A stretch of DNA of 16,068 nt. Source: Alcaligenaceae bacterium (GTDB lineage Bacteria > Pseudomonadota > Gammaproteobacteria > Burkholderiales > Burkholderiaceae_B). The stretch spans positions 1 through 16,068 of the forward strand of contig CANCRX010000066.1 in NCBI GenBank assembly GCA_947380655.1, given 5' to 3'. The notes below the pieces were generated by a model that did not search any database, was not told where the DNA came from, and was given only the letters and a program-made list of their open reading frames with translations. Every line of letters begins with the position of its first letter. The stretch's first letter is position 1. The translations under genes and the position numbers were made by a program. Below, piece by piece: positions 1-7,137 of the stretch.

Positions 1-27
1 TTGCGTAAGTGGCTAGAGAGATAAAGC

Positions 28-309
28 TTAAGGGGCGTTCGCAGCAACTTCTTGGATTTGCTCGAGCGTCACATAACCTCGATCTTCGGTATCTATTTTG
101 TCGAATGCCGCAGCGATCCTAGGCATGCCTGCTTTGGCTTCCTCCAGAGTCAGCTTCCCATCGTGATTTTTATCTGCCGCAGCAAAACGCTCGGCTATTT
201 CTTTTGCACGTCCCGTCAGAGGTGGATCTGCAGCGAATGCAGAGGACGAACTCAGGACAGCGATCACGACGCTGATTGCTGTTTGACGAATAAATTTGCT
301 AATAAACAT
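28..309 (-). CDS. Small exported EF-hand protein
   Basis: A 93-residue protein with a typical Sec signal peptide (about residues 1-26, ending in a Ser-rich stretch and AFA before AADPP), so it should be periplasmic. Two EF-hand loops are visible. The first (residues 46-57) is canonical, with D46, N48, D50, G51, T54 and E57 in the calcium-ligand positions. The second (about 73-84) keeps D, G and T but has Arg at position 5 and Gln at position 12, so it probably binds metal poorly or not at all. An upstream in-frame ATG at 354 would overlap the end of the preceding gene and put 15 residues before the signal peptide. I chose the ATG at 309, although its ribosome site is weak. It lies 34 bases after the persulfide dioxygenase gene and is probably cotranscribed. 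Calcium sensing or binding is inferred; its role in sulfur metabolism is unknown. Confidence 0.75.
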   Translation of the reverse strand: MFISKFIRQTAISVVIAVLSSSSAFAADPPLTGRAKEIAERFAAADKNHDGKLTLEEAKAGMPRIAAAFDKIDTEDRGYVTLEQIQEVAANAP

Positions 310-343
310 AGTGATAGATGTCCCGAAGTTAAAACCTGATTCA

Positions 344-1204
344 CTATAGCGCATTCAGTGGGATTTTCAGGTATGAAACGCCATTATCCTCTTTGGGTGG
401 CATATTTCCTGCACGGATATTTATTTGGACAGCAGGCAGTATCAGGACGGGCATCTCGAGTGTTGCGTCACGCGCACTTCGCATGGCGACAAATTCAGCT
501 TCAGTGATGCCATCTTTCATGTGAATATTGTTTTTCTTTTGTTCGGCAACCGTTGTTTCAAATTTGATCGCGCGACCATTGGGTGGATAGTCGTGACACA
601 TGAAAAGTCTGGTTTCAGCCGGGTAGCTTAATAATTTATGGACAGACTGAAAGAGCACCTTCGCATCACCACCAGGAAAATCACACCGAGCGGAACCAAC
701 GTCAGGCATAAACATCGTGTCGCCCACAAATATGGCGTCATCGATTTTATAGGCCATGCAAGCAGGGGTATGACCAGGTACAAACAAGCTTTCGAACGAC
801 AAATTTCCAAATTTAATTATTTCGTTTTCACTAAGTAAATAATCAAATTGACTCCCATCGCTTAAGAATGAATCTTCAAGATTAAATATCCCTTTGAAAA
901 CACCCTGAACAGTTTTTATGTGGTTACCAATAGCAATTTTTCCACCCAGCTTGGCTTTTAAGTACTGCGCGGCTGAGACATGATCTGCATGTGCGTGTGT
1001 TTCTAAGATCCATTCTGTCTTGAGTTGGTTAGTTTCAATAAAATCAACTACCTTATCTGCAGAATGCGTTCGGGTGCGGCCAGATTTCGGGTCGTAATCC
1101 AGAACAGAGTCAATAATTACGCATGAACTTTGTTCTGTTTCATAGACAACATAAGTAAATGTCCAAGTACCAGGATCAAAAAAAGCTTTAATTGTGGTTG
1201 ACAT
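344..1204 (-). CDS. pdo: Persulfide dioxygenase-like MBL-fold protein
   Basis: A 286-residue protein of the metallo-beta-lactamase fold without signal peptide, so cytoplasmic. Metal-ligand motifs: HAHADH at 70-75, His145 in VPGHTPACM, Asp162 in GDTMFMPDVGSARCDFPGG, and His204 in MCHDYPPNGR. The GDT..D.GSARCDFPGG and CHDYPP.GR signatures match the ETHE1/PDO/Blh persulfide dioxygenases, which use one Fe(II) to oxidise glutathione persulfide with O2 to sulfite and glutathione. The length fits forms that carry neither a rhodanese nor a DUF442 domain. It is transcribed divergently from sulfide:quinone oxidoreductase, which makes the persulfide substrate; this pairing is common in heterotrophic Proteobacteria. 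The start is ATG at 1204 and the stop is TAG. Family assignment is firm; substrate is inferred from motifs and neighbourhood. Confidence 0.9.
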   Translation of the reverse strand: MSTTIKAFFDPGTWTFTYVVYETEQSSCVIIDSVLDYDPKSGRTRTHSADKVVDFIETNQLKTEWILETHAHADHVSAAQYLKAKLGGKIAIGNHIKTVQGVFKGIFNLEDSFLSDGSQFDYLLSENEIIKFGNLSFESLFVPGHTPACMAYKIDDAIFVGDTMFMPDVGSARCDFPGGDAKVLFQSVHKLLSYPAETRLFMCHDYPPNGRAIKFETTVAEQKKNNIHMKDGITEAEFVAMRSARDATLEMPVLILPAVQINIRAGNMPPKEDNGVSYLKIPLNAL

Positions 1205-1377
1205 GGCTGCACCCTCAGAAAATTATAAAAACAATGACATCTTGAGCAAGTAATTGTATATTACTACTTGATATATGTTTATAACTCAAAGAAATAAAAA
1301 GAAAGCTCAAAACAATCGCTATATCTTCCCTGATTCATTACCGAAAGAAAACTTTAATAAAACTGCACGGAGACAAC
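1205..1377. promoter_or_regulatory. Divergent promoter region pdo / sqr
   Basis: This AT-rich stretch of 173 bases separates the divergent persulfide dioxygenase and SQR genes and must hold both promoters. It contains an inverted repeat, CAAGTA (1247-1252) and TACTTG (1265-1270), spaced by 12 bases; inside it lies a smaller near-palindrome TAAT-N5-ATTA (1251-1263). Such symmetry is what one expects of a dimeric repressor or activator site, but no regulator gene is present to support it. I could not place -35/-10 boxes with confidence. The SQR start is preceded by GGAGA about 6 bases upstream of ATG 1378. Confidence 0.6.
1247..1270. promoter_or_regulatory. Candidate operator, inverted repeat CAAGTA-N12-TACTTG
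   Basis: Perfect 6-base arms spaced by 12 bases lie 43 bases from the pdo start and 108 bases from the sqr start. Read on the minus strand, the left half is GTAATATACAATTACTTG (1247-1264). Its first 11 bases recur in the other divergent promoter region of the window (12012-12022). Sulfide modules of this sort are usually controlled by persulfide-sensing factors (ArsR-type BigR/SqrR, CsoR-type CstR, or sigma54-dependent FisR), but I cannot match this site to any of their published operators from memory. Function is inferred only from position and symmetry. Confidence 0.35.
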
Positions 1378-2619
1378 ATGACGGCTGACCAAAATGAAAT
1401 TACATATGACATAGTGATCGTTGGCGGTGGCGCTGCTGGAGTCGGAGCTGCCTCAAGCCTATTGCGCAGGCAATCAAAATTGAAAATTGCGATCATCGAA
1501 CCAAGTGATCAGCATTACTACCAGCCAGCGTGGACGTTAGTAGGTGGCGGGGCTTTTGATGTAGCAAAAAGTCGACGGCCCATGGCCTCTGTGATTCCCC
1601 CTGGTGTTCAATGGATTAAGAGTGCTGCCACAGGTTTTGACCCTGAACATAATTTGGTTCAACTAGAGCATGCCAAACAGATACATTACAAATACTTGAT
1701 TGTTGCTGCAGGCTTAAAAATAAAATGGAACGCTATTCCTGGTCTGTTGGAAACACTCGGTAAGAACGGTGTGACATCAAATTACAGTTACGAATCTGCC
1801 CCCTATACCTGGCAACTCGTACAAGGTTTACGTAGCGGCAAGGCTATTTTTACTCAGCCTCCAATGCCTGTTAAGTGTCCAGGTGCGCCACAAAAAGCAA
1901 TGTATCTCTCCTGTTATGAATGGTCACAGAAACATTGCCTAAAAGACATTGATGTCGAACTGAATAATGCAGGCGGTGCGCTGTTCGGTGTTGCTGACTT
2001 CGTGCCGCCTTTAATGGAATACGTAAAAAAATACAATGCACATCTGAATTTCAATACCAACCTGGTCGAAGTTGATGGTCCCAATAAAACAGCGTGGTTT
2101 GACGTGAAGGACGCAGACGGTCATGTCACACGCGTCAAAAAATCATTTGACATGCTTCATGCCGTTCCACCCCAAGGCCCACATGACTGGATTAAAAATA
2201 GTCCACTCGCTAATGCAGATGGCTGGGTAGAAGTCGATCAACATACTTTGCAGCACGTTCGCTTTTCAAACGTTTTCGGTATTGGAGATGCGTGCTCCAC
2301 CCCTAACTCAAAAACTGCTGCTGCAGCCCGTAAACAAATCGTTGTTGTAGCGGAAAACTTAATCGCACTACAACAGGGCAAAAAAATGACCTTACATTAC
2401 GACGGTTATGGTTCCTGCCCACTGACGGTAGAGCGTGGAAAAATTGTATTGGCCGAGTTCGGTTATGCCGGCAAATTAATGCCAACATTTGCCTGGCTGA
2501 TCAATCCCATTAAAGCAAGTTATCTGGCGTGGATATTGAAAAAAGATATCCTACCCTGGCTTTATTGGAATGCAATGCTTAAAGGTCGTGAATGGTTAGC
2601 CAGACCTTTCAAAAACTAA
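1378..2619 (+). CDS. sqr: Sulfide:quinone oxidoreductase (SQR)
   Basis: A 413-residue FAD flavoprotein of the two-dinucleotide-binding-domain superfamily, expected as a peripheral membrane enzyme passing electrons from sulfide to the quinone pool. The FAD site GGGAAG is at 16-21, and a second FAD contact lies in FGIGDAC (about 300-306). Redox cysteine candidates are Cys167 in VKCPGAPQK and Cys347 in YGSCPLTVERGK, both in contexts conserved in the type II SQRs of heterotrophic bacteria and mitochondria; Cys179, Cys187 and Cys306 are also present. The C-terminal stretch rich in Trp and Leu (about 370-405) fits the membrane-attachment region. ATG 1378 follows a GGAGA ribosome site. The gene heads a probable operon with the TSUP exporter 17 bases downstream. 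The product is probably glutathione persulfide, which the divergent dioxygenase would consume. Confidence 0.93.
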   Translation: MTADQNEITYDIVIVGGGAAGVGAASSLLRRQSKLKIAIIEPSDQHYYQPAWTLVGGGAFDVAKSRRPMASVIPPGVQWIKSAATGFDPEHNLVQLEHAKQIHYKYLIVAAGLKIKWNAIPGLLETLGKNGVTSNYSYESAPYTWQLVQGLRSGKAIFTQPPMPVKCPGAPQKAMYLSCYEWSQKHCLKDIDVELNNAGGALFGVADFVPPLMEYVKKYNAHLNFNTNLVEVDGPNKTAWFDVKDADGHVTRVKKSFDMLHAVPPQGPHDWIKNSPLANADGWVEVDQHTLQHVRFSNVFGIGDACSTPNSKTAAAARKQIVVVAENLIALQQGKKMTLHYDGYGSCPLTVERGKIVLAEFGYAGKLMPTFAWLINPIKASYLAWILKKDILPWLYWNAMLKGREWLARPFKN

Positions 2620-2636
2620 TCACTCAGGCATAAAGC

Positions 2637-3449
2637 GTGGAAGCAACTCAATTCATCGCATTAGGTCTCGGTAGCGTTGTAGGATTTTTATTATCCTTGA
2701 CCGGTGCAGGTGGCGCTATTCTTTCTGTACCACTGCTAGGATTTGGCTTGCAACTCAGTGTTGCGCAAGCGGGCCCAATCGGCTTGCTGGCAGTTTGCCT
2801 ATCTGCTGGGGTAGGTGCGTTTATAGGGCTGCGAGCTGGGATTTTGCGCTATCGCGCAGCTTCTTTTATGGCCGTTTTCGGCCTGATCCTTGCCCCAGTA
2901 GGGATATGGTTAGCAAAACTCATACCCAATAGACCAATGGTGATTGGCTTTGCGCTGCTCCTCGTTTTCGTCTCAATAAGAATGTTGATTGCGGCATATA
3001 GAGACAGGCGAGGTATTTCAAAGAATGAAAAACGACCACCACCATGCTTGCTCAACCAATCAATAGGTAAATTGATCTGGACTGCGCCCTGTGCGAGATC
3101 ACTGGCTGCAGCGGGTGCCTTAGCTGGATTTTTTTCAGGATTACTAGGAGTCGGGGGTGGATTTATTATCGTCCCATCGTTAAAGAGTGCAACTGACTTA
3201 CCCATTCAATCGATCGTAGCCACATCATTGGGTGTTTTAACAATCGTATCCTTTGGAAGTGTCCTAATCGCTACTGTATCTGGAAACATGTTGTGGTCGA
3301 TCGCTATACCTTTTGCTTCGGGTGCGTTAATAGGCATGTTTTCCGGGCAACAATTTGCAAAAAAAATATCGGGGCCGCGATTACAGCAGTTTTTTGCAGT
3401 GTTCACTTTATGCGTTGCTATCGTAATGATAGTTAAAGTTTTTGCTTGA
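2637..3449 (+). CDS. TSUP (TauE/SafE) family sulfite/anion exporter
   Basis: A 270-residue polytopic inner-membrane protein with about eight hydrophobic segments in two homologous halves. Each half starts with a Gly-rich re-entrant motif typical of the family: SLTGAGGAILSVP (about 20-32) and GLLGVGGGFIIVPSL in the second half. A polar loop rich in Arg and Lys (about 120-135) separates the halves. TSUP proteins export sulfite, sulfoacetate or related sulfur anions, or take up thiosulfate. Next to SQR and persulfide dioxygenase the most economical reading is export of sulfite made in the cytoplasm, possibly delivering it to periplasmic enzymes. The start is GTG at 2637, with only a weak upstream ribosome site; translation may be coupled to sqr, whose stop lies 17 bases before. 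The precise substrate is not deducible from the sequence. Confidence 0.88.
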   Translation: MEATQFIALGLGSVVGFLLSLTGAGGAILSVPLLGFGLQLSVAQAGPIGLLAVCLSAGVGAFIGLRAGILRYRAASFMAVFGLILAPVGIWLAKLIPNRPMVIGFALLLVFVSIRMLIAAYRDRRGISKNEKRPPPCLLNQSIGKLIWTAPCARSLAAAGALAGFFSGLLGVGGGFIIVPSLKSATDLPIQSIVATSLGVLTIVSFGSVLIATVSGNMLWSIAIPFASGALIGMFSGQQFAKKISGPRLQQFFAVFTLCVAIVMIVKVFA

Positions 3450-3455
3450 AGACTC

Positions 3456-3956
3456 ATGAACACAATACTCAAAAAAATACAGATATTTTTTCTCCTTATC
3501 GTTTTACTATTTAGTGCTCAGACCTTTGCGCTAGAGGTTGGAGAACAGTTTCTCCTTAAAGACGTCCGCTTGATTGACGGCCAAACACTAACGGCTCAGC
3601 ATTTTAAAAATAAATATTTAATTATTGAGGTGTGGGCAACATGGTGCCCTTATTGTCATCGTCAGAACGCAAACCTTGAAAAACTGCATCAGCTGATTTC
3701 AAGTTCAAAATCGGACTTGGAGATATTAACAATCAGTGTAGATAAAGATCCACACAGTGTTGAGGATTATCTGAAAGTGAATGAATTTAACTTTCCCGTC
3801 GCGATGATGAGCAATGAACTATCCGCAATGATCGGTAAAAGGCGCGGAATTCCTGAACTCTATGTTATCGATCGTGCTGGAAAAGTTGTTCAGAAAGATT
3901 ACGGTTTAATGGTGACTGCAGATTTCGAAGAGCTTATCCGCTACAGCAAAAAATAA
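3456..3956 (+). CDS. Exported TlpA/SoxW-like thioredoxin
   Basis: A 166-residue thioredoxin-fold protein with an N-terminal hydrophobic signal or anchor (about residues 7-25, ending QTFA), so periplasmic or membrane tethered. The active site is Cys64-Pro-Tyr-Cys67 in EVWATWCPYCHR, and the cis-proline loop is RGIPELYVID. TlpA/ResE/SoxW-type proteins keep periplasmic cysteines reduced; SoxW, fed electrons by SoxV (a CcdA-type protein), serves Sox enzymes in Paracoccus. The gene begins 6 bases after the TSUP stop, so it belongs to the sqr operon. It ends 3 bases before the end of the convergent soxH gene. A role in reducing SoxY, SoxXA or the DsrE-like protein is inferred; cytochrome c maturation is an alternative. 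No SoxV/CcdA partner lies in the window. Confidence 0.85.
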   Translation: MNTILKKIQIFFLLIVLLFSAQTFALEVGEQFLLKDVRLIDGQTLTAQHFKNKYLIIEVWATWCPYCHRQNANLEKLHQLISSSKSDLEILTISVDKDPHSVEDYLKVNEFNFPVAMMSNELSAMIGKRRGIPELYVIDRAGKVVQKDYGLMVTADFEELIRYSKK

Positions 3957-3959
3957 ATA

Positions 3960-4898
3960 TTATTCGTTCTGAATGGATAAATATACGTTGTATGCGTTCA
4001 TCCGGTTTGCCGCTTTGAATAGCGGCACATTCTGGTAAGTGGACCAGTCAGTTTTCTCATATACCTGATCAAAATCTTCTAACTCAATTGCCGCCTGTTT
4101 CATGGCTTGCCGAAGAAAAATCAAATAGTCGCGTGTAAAAATCAAATCCTGCTGCGGTTGGTCGGAAAATGCACCATGGCCAGGTACGATGACTTTTGAA
4201 TCAAAGCTACTAAGCTTTTTCAATGAATTGATCCAACCTTGGCTATCTGCAGTTCCAACATATGGAATACGGCCTTTGAATACTAAATCTCCTGCAAAAA
4301 GAACCTTTTCACTCGGTACATAAATCGCTAAATCATCAGGCGTATGCGCGGGACCTACTTGCCTGAGTTCGAAACTTAAACCACACAACGAAACGGTTTG
4401 ATCTTTGTTGATCCAAATGTCAGCTGAGACCAGCCGCGTTTTGTCATTGACCCATGGCGCAAGTTCGGCTCGGGAAGCAATCAAACGTTGTGCTGCCGTA
4501 TCAGAGGTCAAATATTCACGCCCAAGTTCTTGTGCAATGACTTTTGCACCAAGATCGGAGAAACTTTGTAAACCATAAATATGGTCAGCGTGATAGTGAG
4601 TAAGAATGACAAAAGCGATAGGCTTCTCAGTCTTTTTTTGGATTTCAGAAATCAACTGCTTAGACAGAACTGGTGATCCTAACGAATCGATCACGACTAC
4701 ACACTCTTTGCCTATGACAAAACCAGCATTAGAAATGTAATTTTGATTATCGGTTGATCCAAGCTCTGCACCACCTTGAACATAAAAAGTATTAGGTGCG
4801 ACTTGGATAGGAGTAATTATTGGTGCAGCATTAATATCATTAACAGCACCAACGCACAGCGCAATAAAAAAAATAAAATTTGTGATTTTCAATCGCAT
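3960..4898 (-). CDS. soxH: SoxH-like periplasmic MBL-fold hydrolase
   Basis: A 312-residue metallo-beta-lactamase fold protein with a signal peptide (about 1-24, ending INA). Metal ligands: HYHADH at 101-106, His185 in GPAHTPDDL, Asp204 in FAGDLVF and His241 in VPGHGAF, the standard two-zinc set. It resembles SoxH and the related zinc hydrolases found near sox and quinoprotein genes. SoxH is encoded in Paracoccus sox clusters but is dispensable for thiosulfate oxidation, and its substrate is unknown. An in-frame TTG at 4913 would overlap the stop of the preceding gene. ATG 4898 is preferred because AGAGGG lies just upstream and the signal peptide then begins MRLK. Its ribosome site sits in the loop of a 10-bp hairpin (4897-4923). 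It is the last gene of the sox operon. Confidence 0.85.
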   Translation of the reverse strand: MRLKITNFIFFIALCVGAVNDINAAPIITPIQVAPNTFYVQGGAELGSTDNQNYISNAGFVIGKECVVVIDSLGSPVLSKQLISEIQKKTEKPIAFVILTHYHADHIYGLQSFSDLGAKVIAQELGREYLTSDTAAQRLIASRAELAPWVNDKTRLVSADIWINKDQTVSLCGLSFELRQVGPAHTPDDLAIYVPSEKVLFAGDLVFKGRIPYVGTADSQGWINSLKKLSSFDSKVIVPGHGAFSDQPQQDLIFTRDYLIFLRQAMKQAAIELEDFDQVYEKTDWSTYQNVPLFKAANRMNAYNVYLSIQNE

Positions 4899-4923
4899 AT
4901 CAAACCCTCTCAAGGTTTGATAT
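4897..4923 (-). promoter_or_regulatory. Hairpin over the dsrE-like / soxH junction
   Basis: Two perfect 10-base arms (4897-4906 and 4914-4923) flank a 7-base loop. In the mRNA the order is ATATCAAACC, loop TTGAGAG, GGTTTGATAT, and the last two bases of the stem belong to the soxH ATG (4896-4898). The ribosome site AGAGGG straddles loop and stem, and the TGA stop of the upstream gene (4910-4912) lies in the loop. A ribosome finishing the upstream gene would melt the stem and free the soxH start. This suggests translational coupling; it is inferred from the sequence alone. Confidence 0.6.
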
Positions 4924-5341
4924 ATGCGAATTTATCTTTATATTGAAGGTTCGTAATTCTTACTACGCCAGAAGGTGTGAAATCCGCATCCAGAATGAAC
5001 GAATCCTTCGAAAGATTTCTGGTTTTAATTGTGATCTCGCAGACTTCAAACTCTACACCGCGTGATTTTAAGGCTCCGATGAGTGGTGCATATTCAATGT
5101 TGGCCTTCTGATTTTTTGCACCCTCCATCATCAGGTCAATGCCTTCTGCGTGCATGACAACAATAATTTTCGTATCAGGTGCGACATCAAGGTGATTACG
5201 CATATTACGAAGAGCCTTGATACCCTGAATTTCAGCATTATCAATATGATAGACGACCTTATCCTGAGCACAGACAGCGGCGCTTAGAGAAAAACCACAG
5301 GTGATGATTAACAAAGTGAAAAAACGTTTGATCATGTTCAT
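4910..5341 (-). CDS. Exported DsrE-family protein
   Basis: A 143-residue protein with a clear signal peptide (about residues 1-25, ending in VCAQ), followed by a DsrE/DsrF-like domain. The recognisable core is KIIVVMHAEG (about 58-67), an alternating helix region, and GVEFEVCEITIKTRNL with Cys101 at the position that carries sulfur in DsrE-type proteins. Cytoplasmic DsrE and TusD proteins pass persulfide sulfur between carriers; secreted relatives are common in sox loci but their job is poorly known. I chose ATG 5341 (AGGA about 8 bases upstream) rather than the TTG at 5386, which would overlap soxB and extend the protein past the signal peptide. It lies 34 bases after soxB and overlaps the soxH hairpin. 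A sulfane-sulfur carrier role in the periplasm is inferred. Confidence 0.82.
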   Translation of the reverse strand: MNMIKRFFTLLIITCGFSLSAAVCAQDKVVYHIDNAEIQGIKALRNMRNHLDVAPDTKIIVVMHAEGIDLMMEGAKNQKANIEYAPLIGALKSRGVEFEVCEITIKTRNLSKDSFILDADFTPSGVVRITNLQYKDKFAYIKP

Positions 5342-5375
5342 TGCAAATCCTGAAGTAGCGTTGAGTGCAAAAAAA

Positions 5376-7103
5376 TTAACCTGCAAACCCCGGGTTTCCA
5401 GTTGCGCCTTTAATAGCAGGCATATTTAATGGTTTAGCTTTTACAGTTTTAATTTCTTTAAGATACTTGCCAATAACATCCCAAATCGGTTCACCCCCTG
5501 CGTTTTTTGCCTCTTCCGAAACAGGAGCCCAACCAGCAACTTTATAAGAGGTGTTGGCCTCAATGAGCTTCCCATCCAGTCTCATTTCAGAAATACGTTT
5601 GCCAGCTCCGGCGGTAGGATCGATTGCGTACTGCAACCCCCCTACCCGCACCATATCACCACCCTGTTGATAATAAGGATCTGGATTAAACAAATTATCT
5701 GCAACGTCTTCCAGCACGGATTTAATCGTTTCACCTGACATCATAGTCACCGTTGTGTACGGATAGGTAATCGCGGTCTGGTCGAGTAAGTGCTCCATCG
5801 TGATATTTTCACCTGGCAGCAATGAGGTTCCCCATCTAAATCCAGGTGAAAAGGCTATTTGAGCGCCTTTCATCTGCATCAATCCATCAAGAATCAATTG
5901 ATCAAAACTACCATTGAAATTTCCGCGTCGATATAGCAAGCCTTCTGTGACTGCAAGATTTTCAGAGAGTTTTGATTCATAGGGTGCGCGGATTTTATCG
6001 ATGAGCTGGTTCATGCCTGAATCAGCAGGCAACAGATCTGAAAAAACGGGCAGGAGTTTGTAACGGAAATCAGAAACTTTTCCACTCTTTACCTCAAAAT
6101 CCAGAACACCTAAATACTTGCTATTCGAGCCTGCATTCGTTACTAATGTAATGCCGCCCGGATTTTTTACTTTGGTAGGAGCTGGCATGCCGTCATGTGT
6201 ATGCCCCCCCATAATCGCATCGATACCACGCACGCGACTAGCCATTTTTAAATCTACATCCATGCCATTGTGAGAGAGTACAACGACGACTTGCGCACCT
6301 TTAGCGCGCGCTTCGTCGACGACCTTCTGCATGTTTTCTTCTTCGATACCAAATGTCCAGTCCGGAATCATGTATCGAGGATTTGCAATGGGGGTATAAG
6401 GAAAAGCCTGACCAATGATCGCGACAGGTACGCCATTCATTTGGCGAATAACATAAGGCTCAAAAACCTGGTCACCAAAATCAGTTGTCTTGATATTTTG
6501 AGCGAGGAATGTAATTTTGTTATTGAAATCTTTTTCGACTATTTCTTTCACGCGATCCTGACCGAGCGTCATTTCCCAATGGGCGGTCATGATGTCAACA
6601 CCTAAGGCTAAACAAGCATCGACCATATCCTGCCCATTGGTCCACAACGATGTGCCTGAACCTTGCCAGGTATCGCCACCATCAAGCAAGAGAGCGCCAG
6701 GACGGCTCGCTTTCATCTTTTTTACAAGAGTAGAAAGATGCGCAAACCCTCCAACTTTTCCATATGTTTTGGCTGCGTGATCAAAATCGAGATAAGTAAA
6801 TGCATGTGCGTCTCTCGAGCCCGCAGCAATACCAAAATGTTTTAAAAATTGCTCGCCAACTAAATGCGGAGCTTGTCCGAATTGGGAACCAAAACCTAAA
6901 TTAACACTAGGCTCTCGGAAATAAATTGGCTTCAGTTGTGCATGACAGTCTGTGAAATGCAAAAAATGCACATTACCAAAACTTGGTAACTCATAAAATG
7001 CATTTGCAGCGGCCTGGGCCTCAGACAAGCTAGGCTTTAGAGCCATGCCGCCCGCCGAAGCAATCGCCAGGACCTGCAAAAATTCACGTCGATTCATAGC
7101 CAT
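5376..7103 (-). CDS. soxB: SoxB thiosulfohydrolase
   Basis: A 575-residue periplasmic enzyme of the 5'-nucleotidase/metallophosphoesterase family that hydrolyses sulfate off the thiosulfate-derived sulfonate group on SoxY, using two manganese ions. Metal and active-site motifs in order: FTDCHAQL (Asp52, His54), LLLDGGDTWQG (Asp141/Asp144), TAHWEMTLG (His175), a later LSHNGMD and MGGHTHDG. The C-terminal domain holds the substrate-binding 5'-nucleotidase fold. The N-terminus MNRREFLQVLAIASAGG is a twin-arginine signal, as expected for SoxB. Starts at ATG 7103 or ATG 7097 differ by two residues and I cannot decide between them. The gene sits 34 bases after soxX. Length and motifs are those of an intact family member. 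Confidence 0.97.
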   Translation of the reverse strand: MAMNRREFLQVLAIASAGGMALKPSLSEAQAAANAFYELPSFGNVHFLHFTDCHAQLKPIYFREPSVNLGFGSQFGQAPHLVGEQFLKHFGIAAGSRDAHAFTYLDFDHAAKTYGKVGGFAHLSTLVKKMKASRPGALLLDGGDTWQGSGTSLWTNGQDMVDACLALGVDIMTAHWEMTLGQDRVKEIVEKDFNNKITFLAQNIKTTDFGDQVFEPYVIRQMNGVPVAIIGQAFPYTPIANPRYMIPDWTFGIEEENMQKVVDEARAKGAQVVVVLSHNGMDVDLKMASRVRGIDAIMGGHTHDGMPAPTKVKNPGGITLVTNAGSNSKYLGVLDFEVKSGKVSDFRYKLLPVFSDLLPADSGMNQLIDKIRAPYESKLSENLAVTEGLLYRRGNFNGSFDQLILDGLMQMKGAQIAFSPGFRWGTSLLPGENITMEHLLDQTAITYPYTTVTMMSGETIKSVLEDVADNLFNPDPYYQQGGDMVRVGGLQYAIDPTAGAGKRISEMRLDGKLIEANTSYKVAGWAPVSEEAKNAGGEPIWDVIGKYLKEIKTVKAKPLNMPAIKGATGNPGFAG

Positions 7104-7137
7104 GTCGTGGTACCTGTAACTCGGTTATTAATTAAAG

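Noticed and set aside
4899..4913. TTG start for soxH at 4913
   Set aside because: It would add five residues before the signal peptide; ATG 4898 has AGAGGG directly upstream.
6270..6845. Rightward open frames inside soxB
   Set aside because: They fall antisense to conserved SoxB coding sequence and have compositionally odd, Cys- and Arg-rich products without recognisable motifs.
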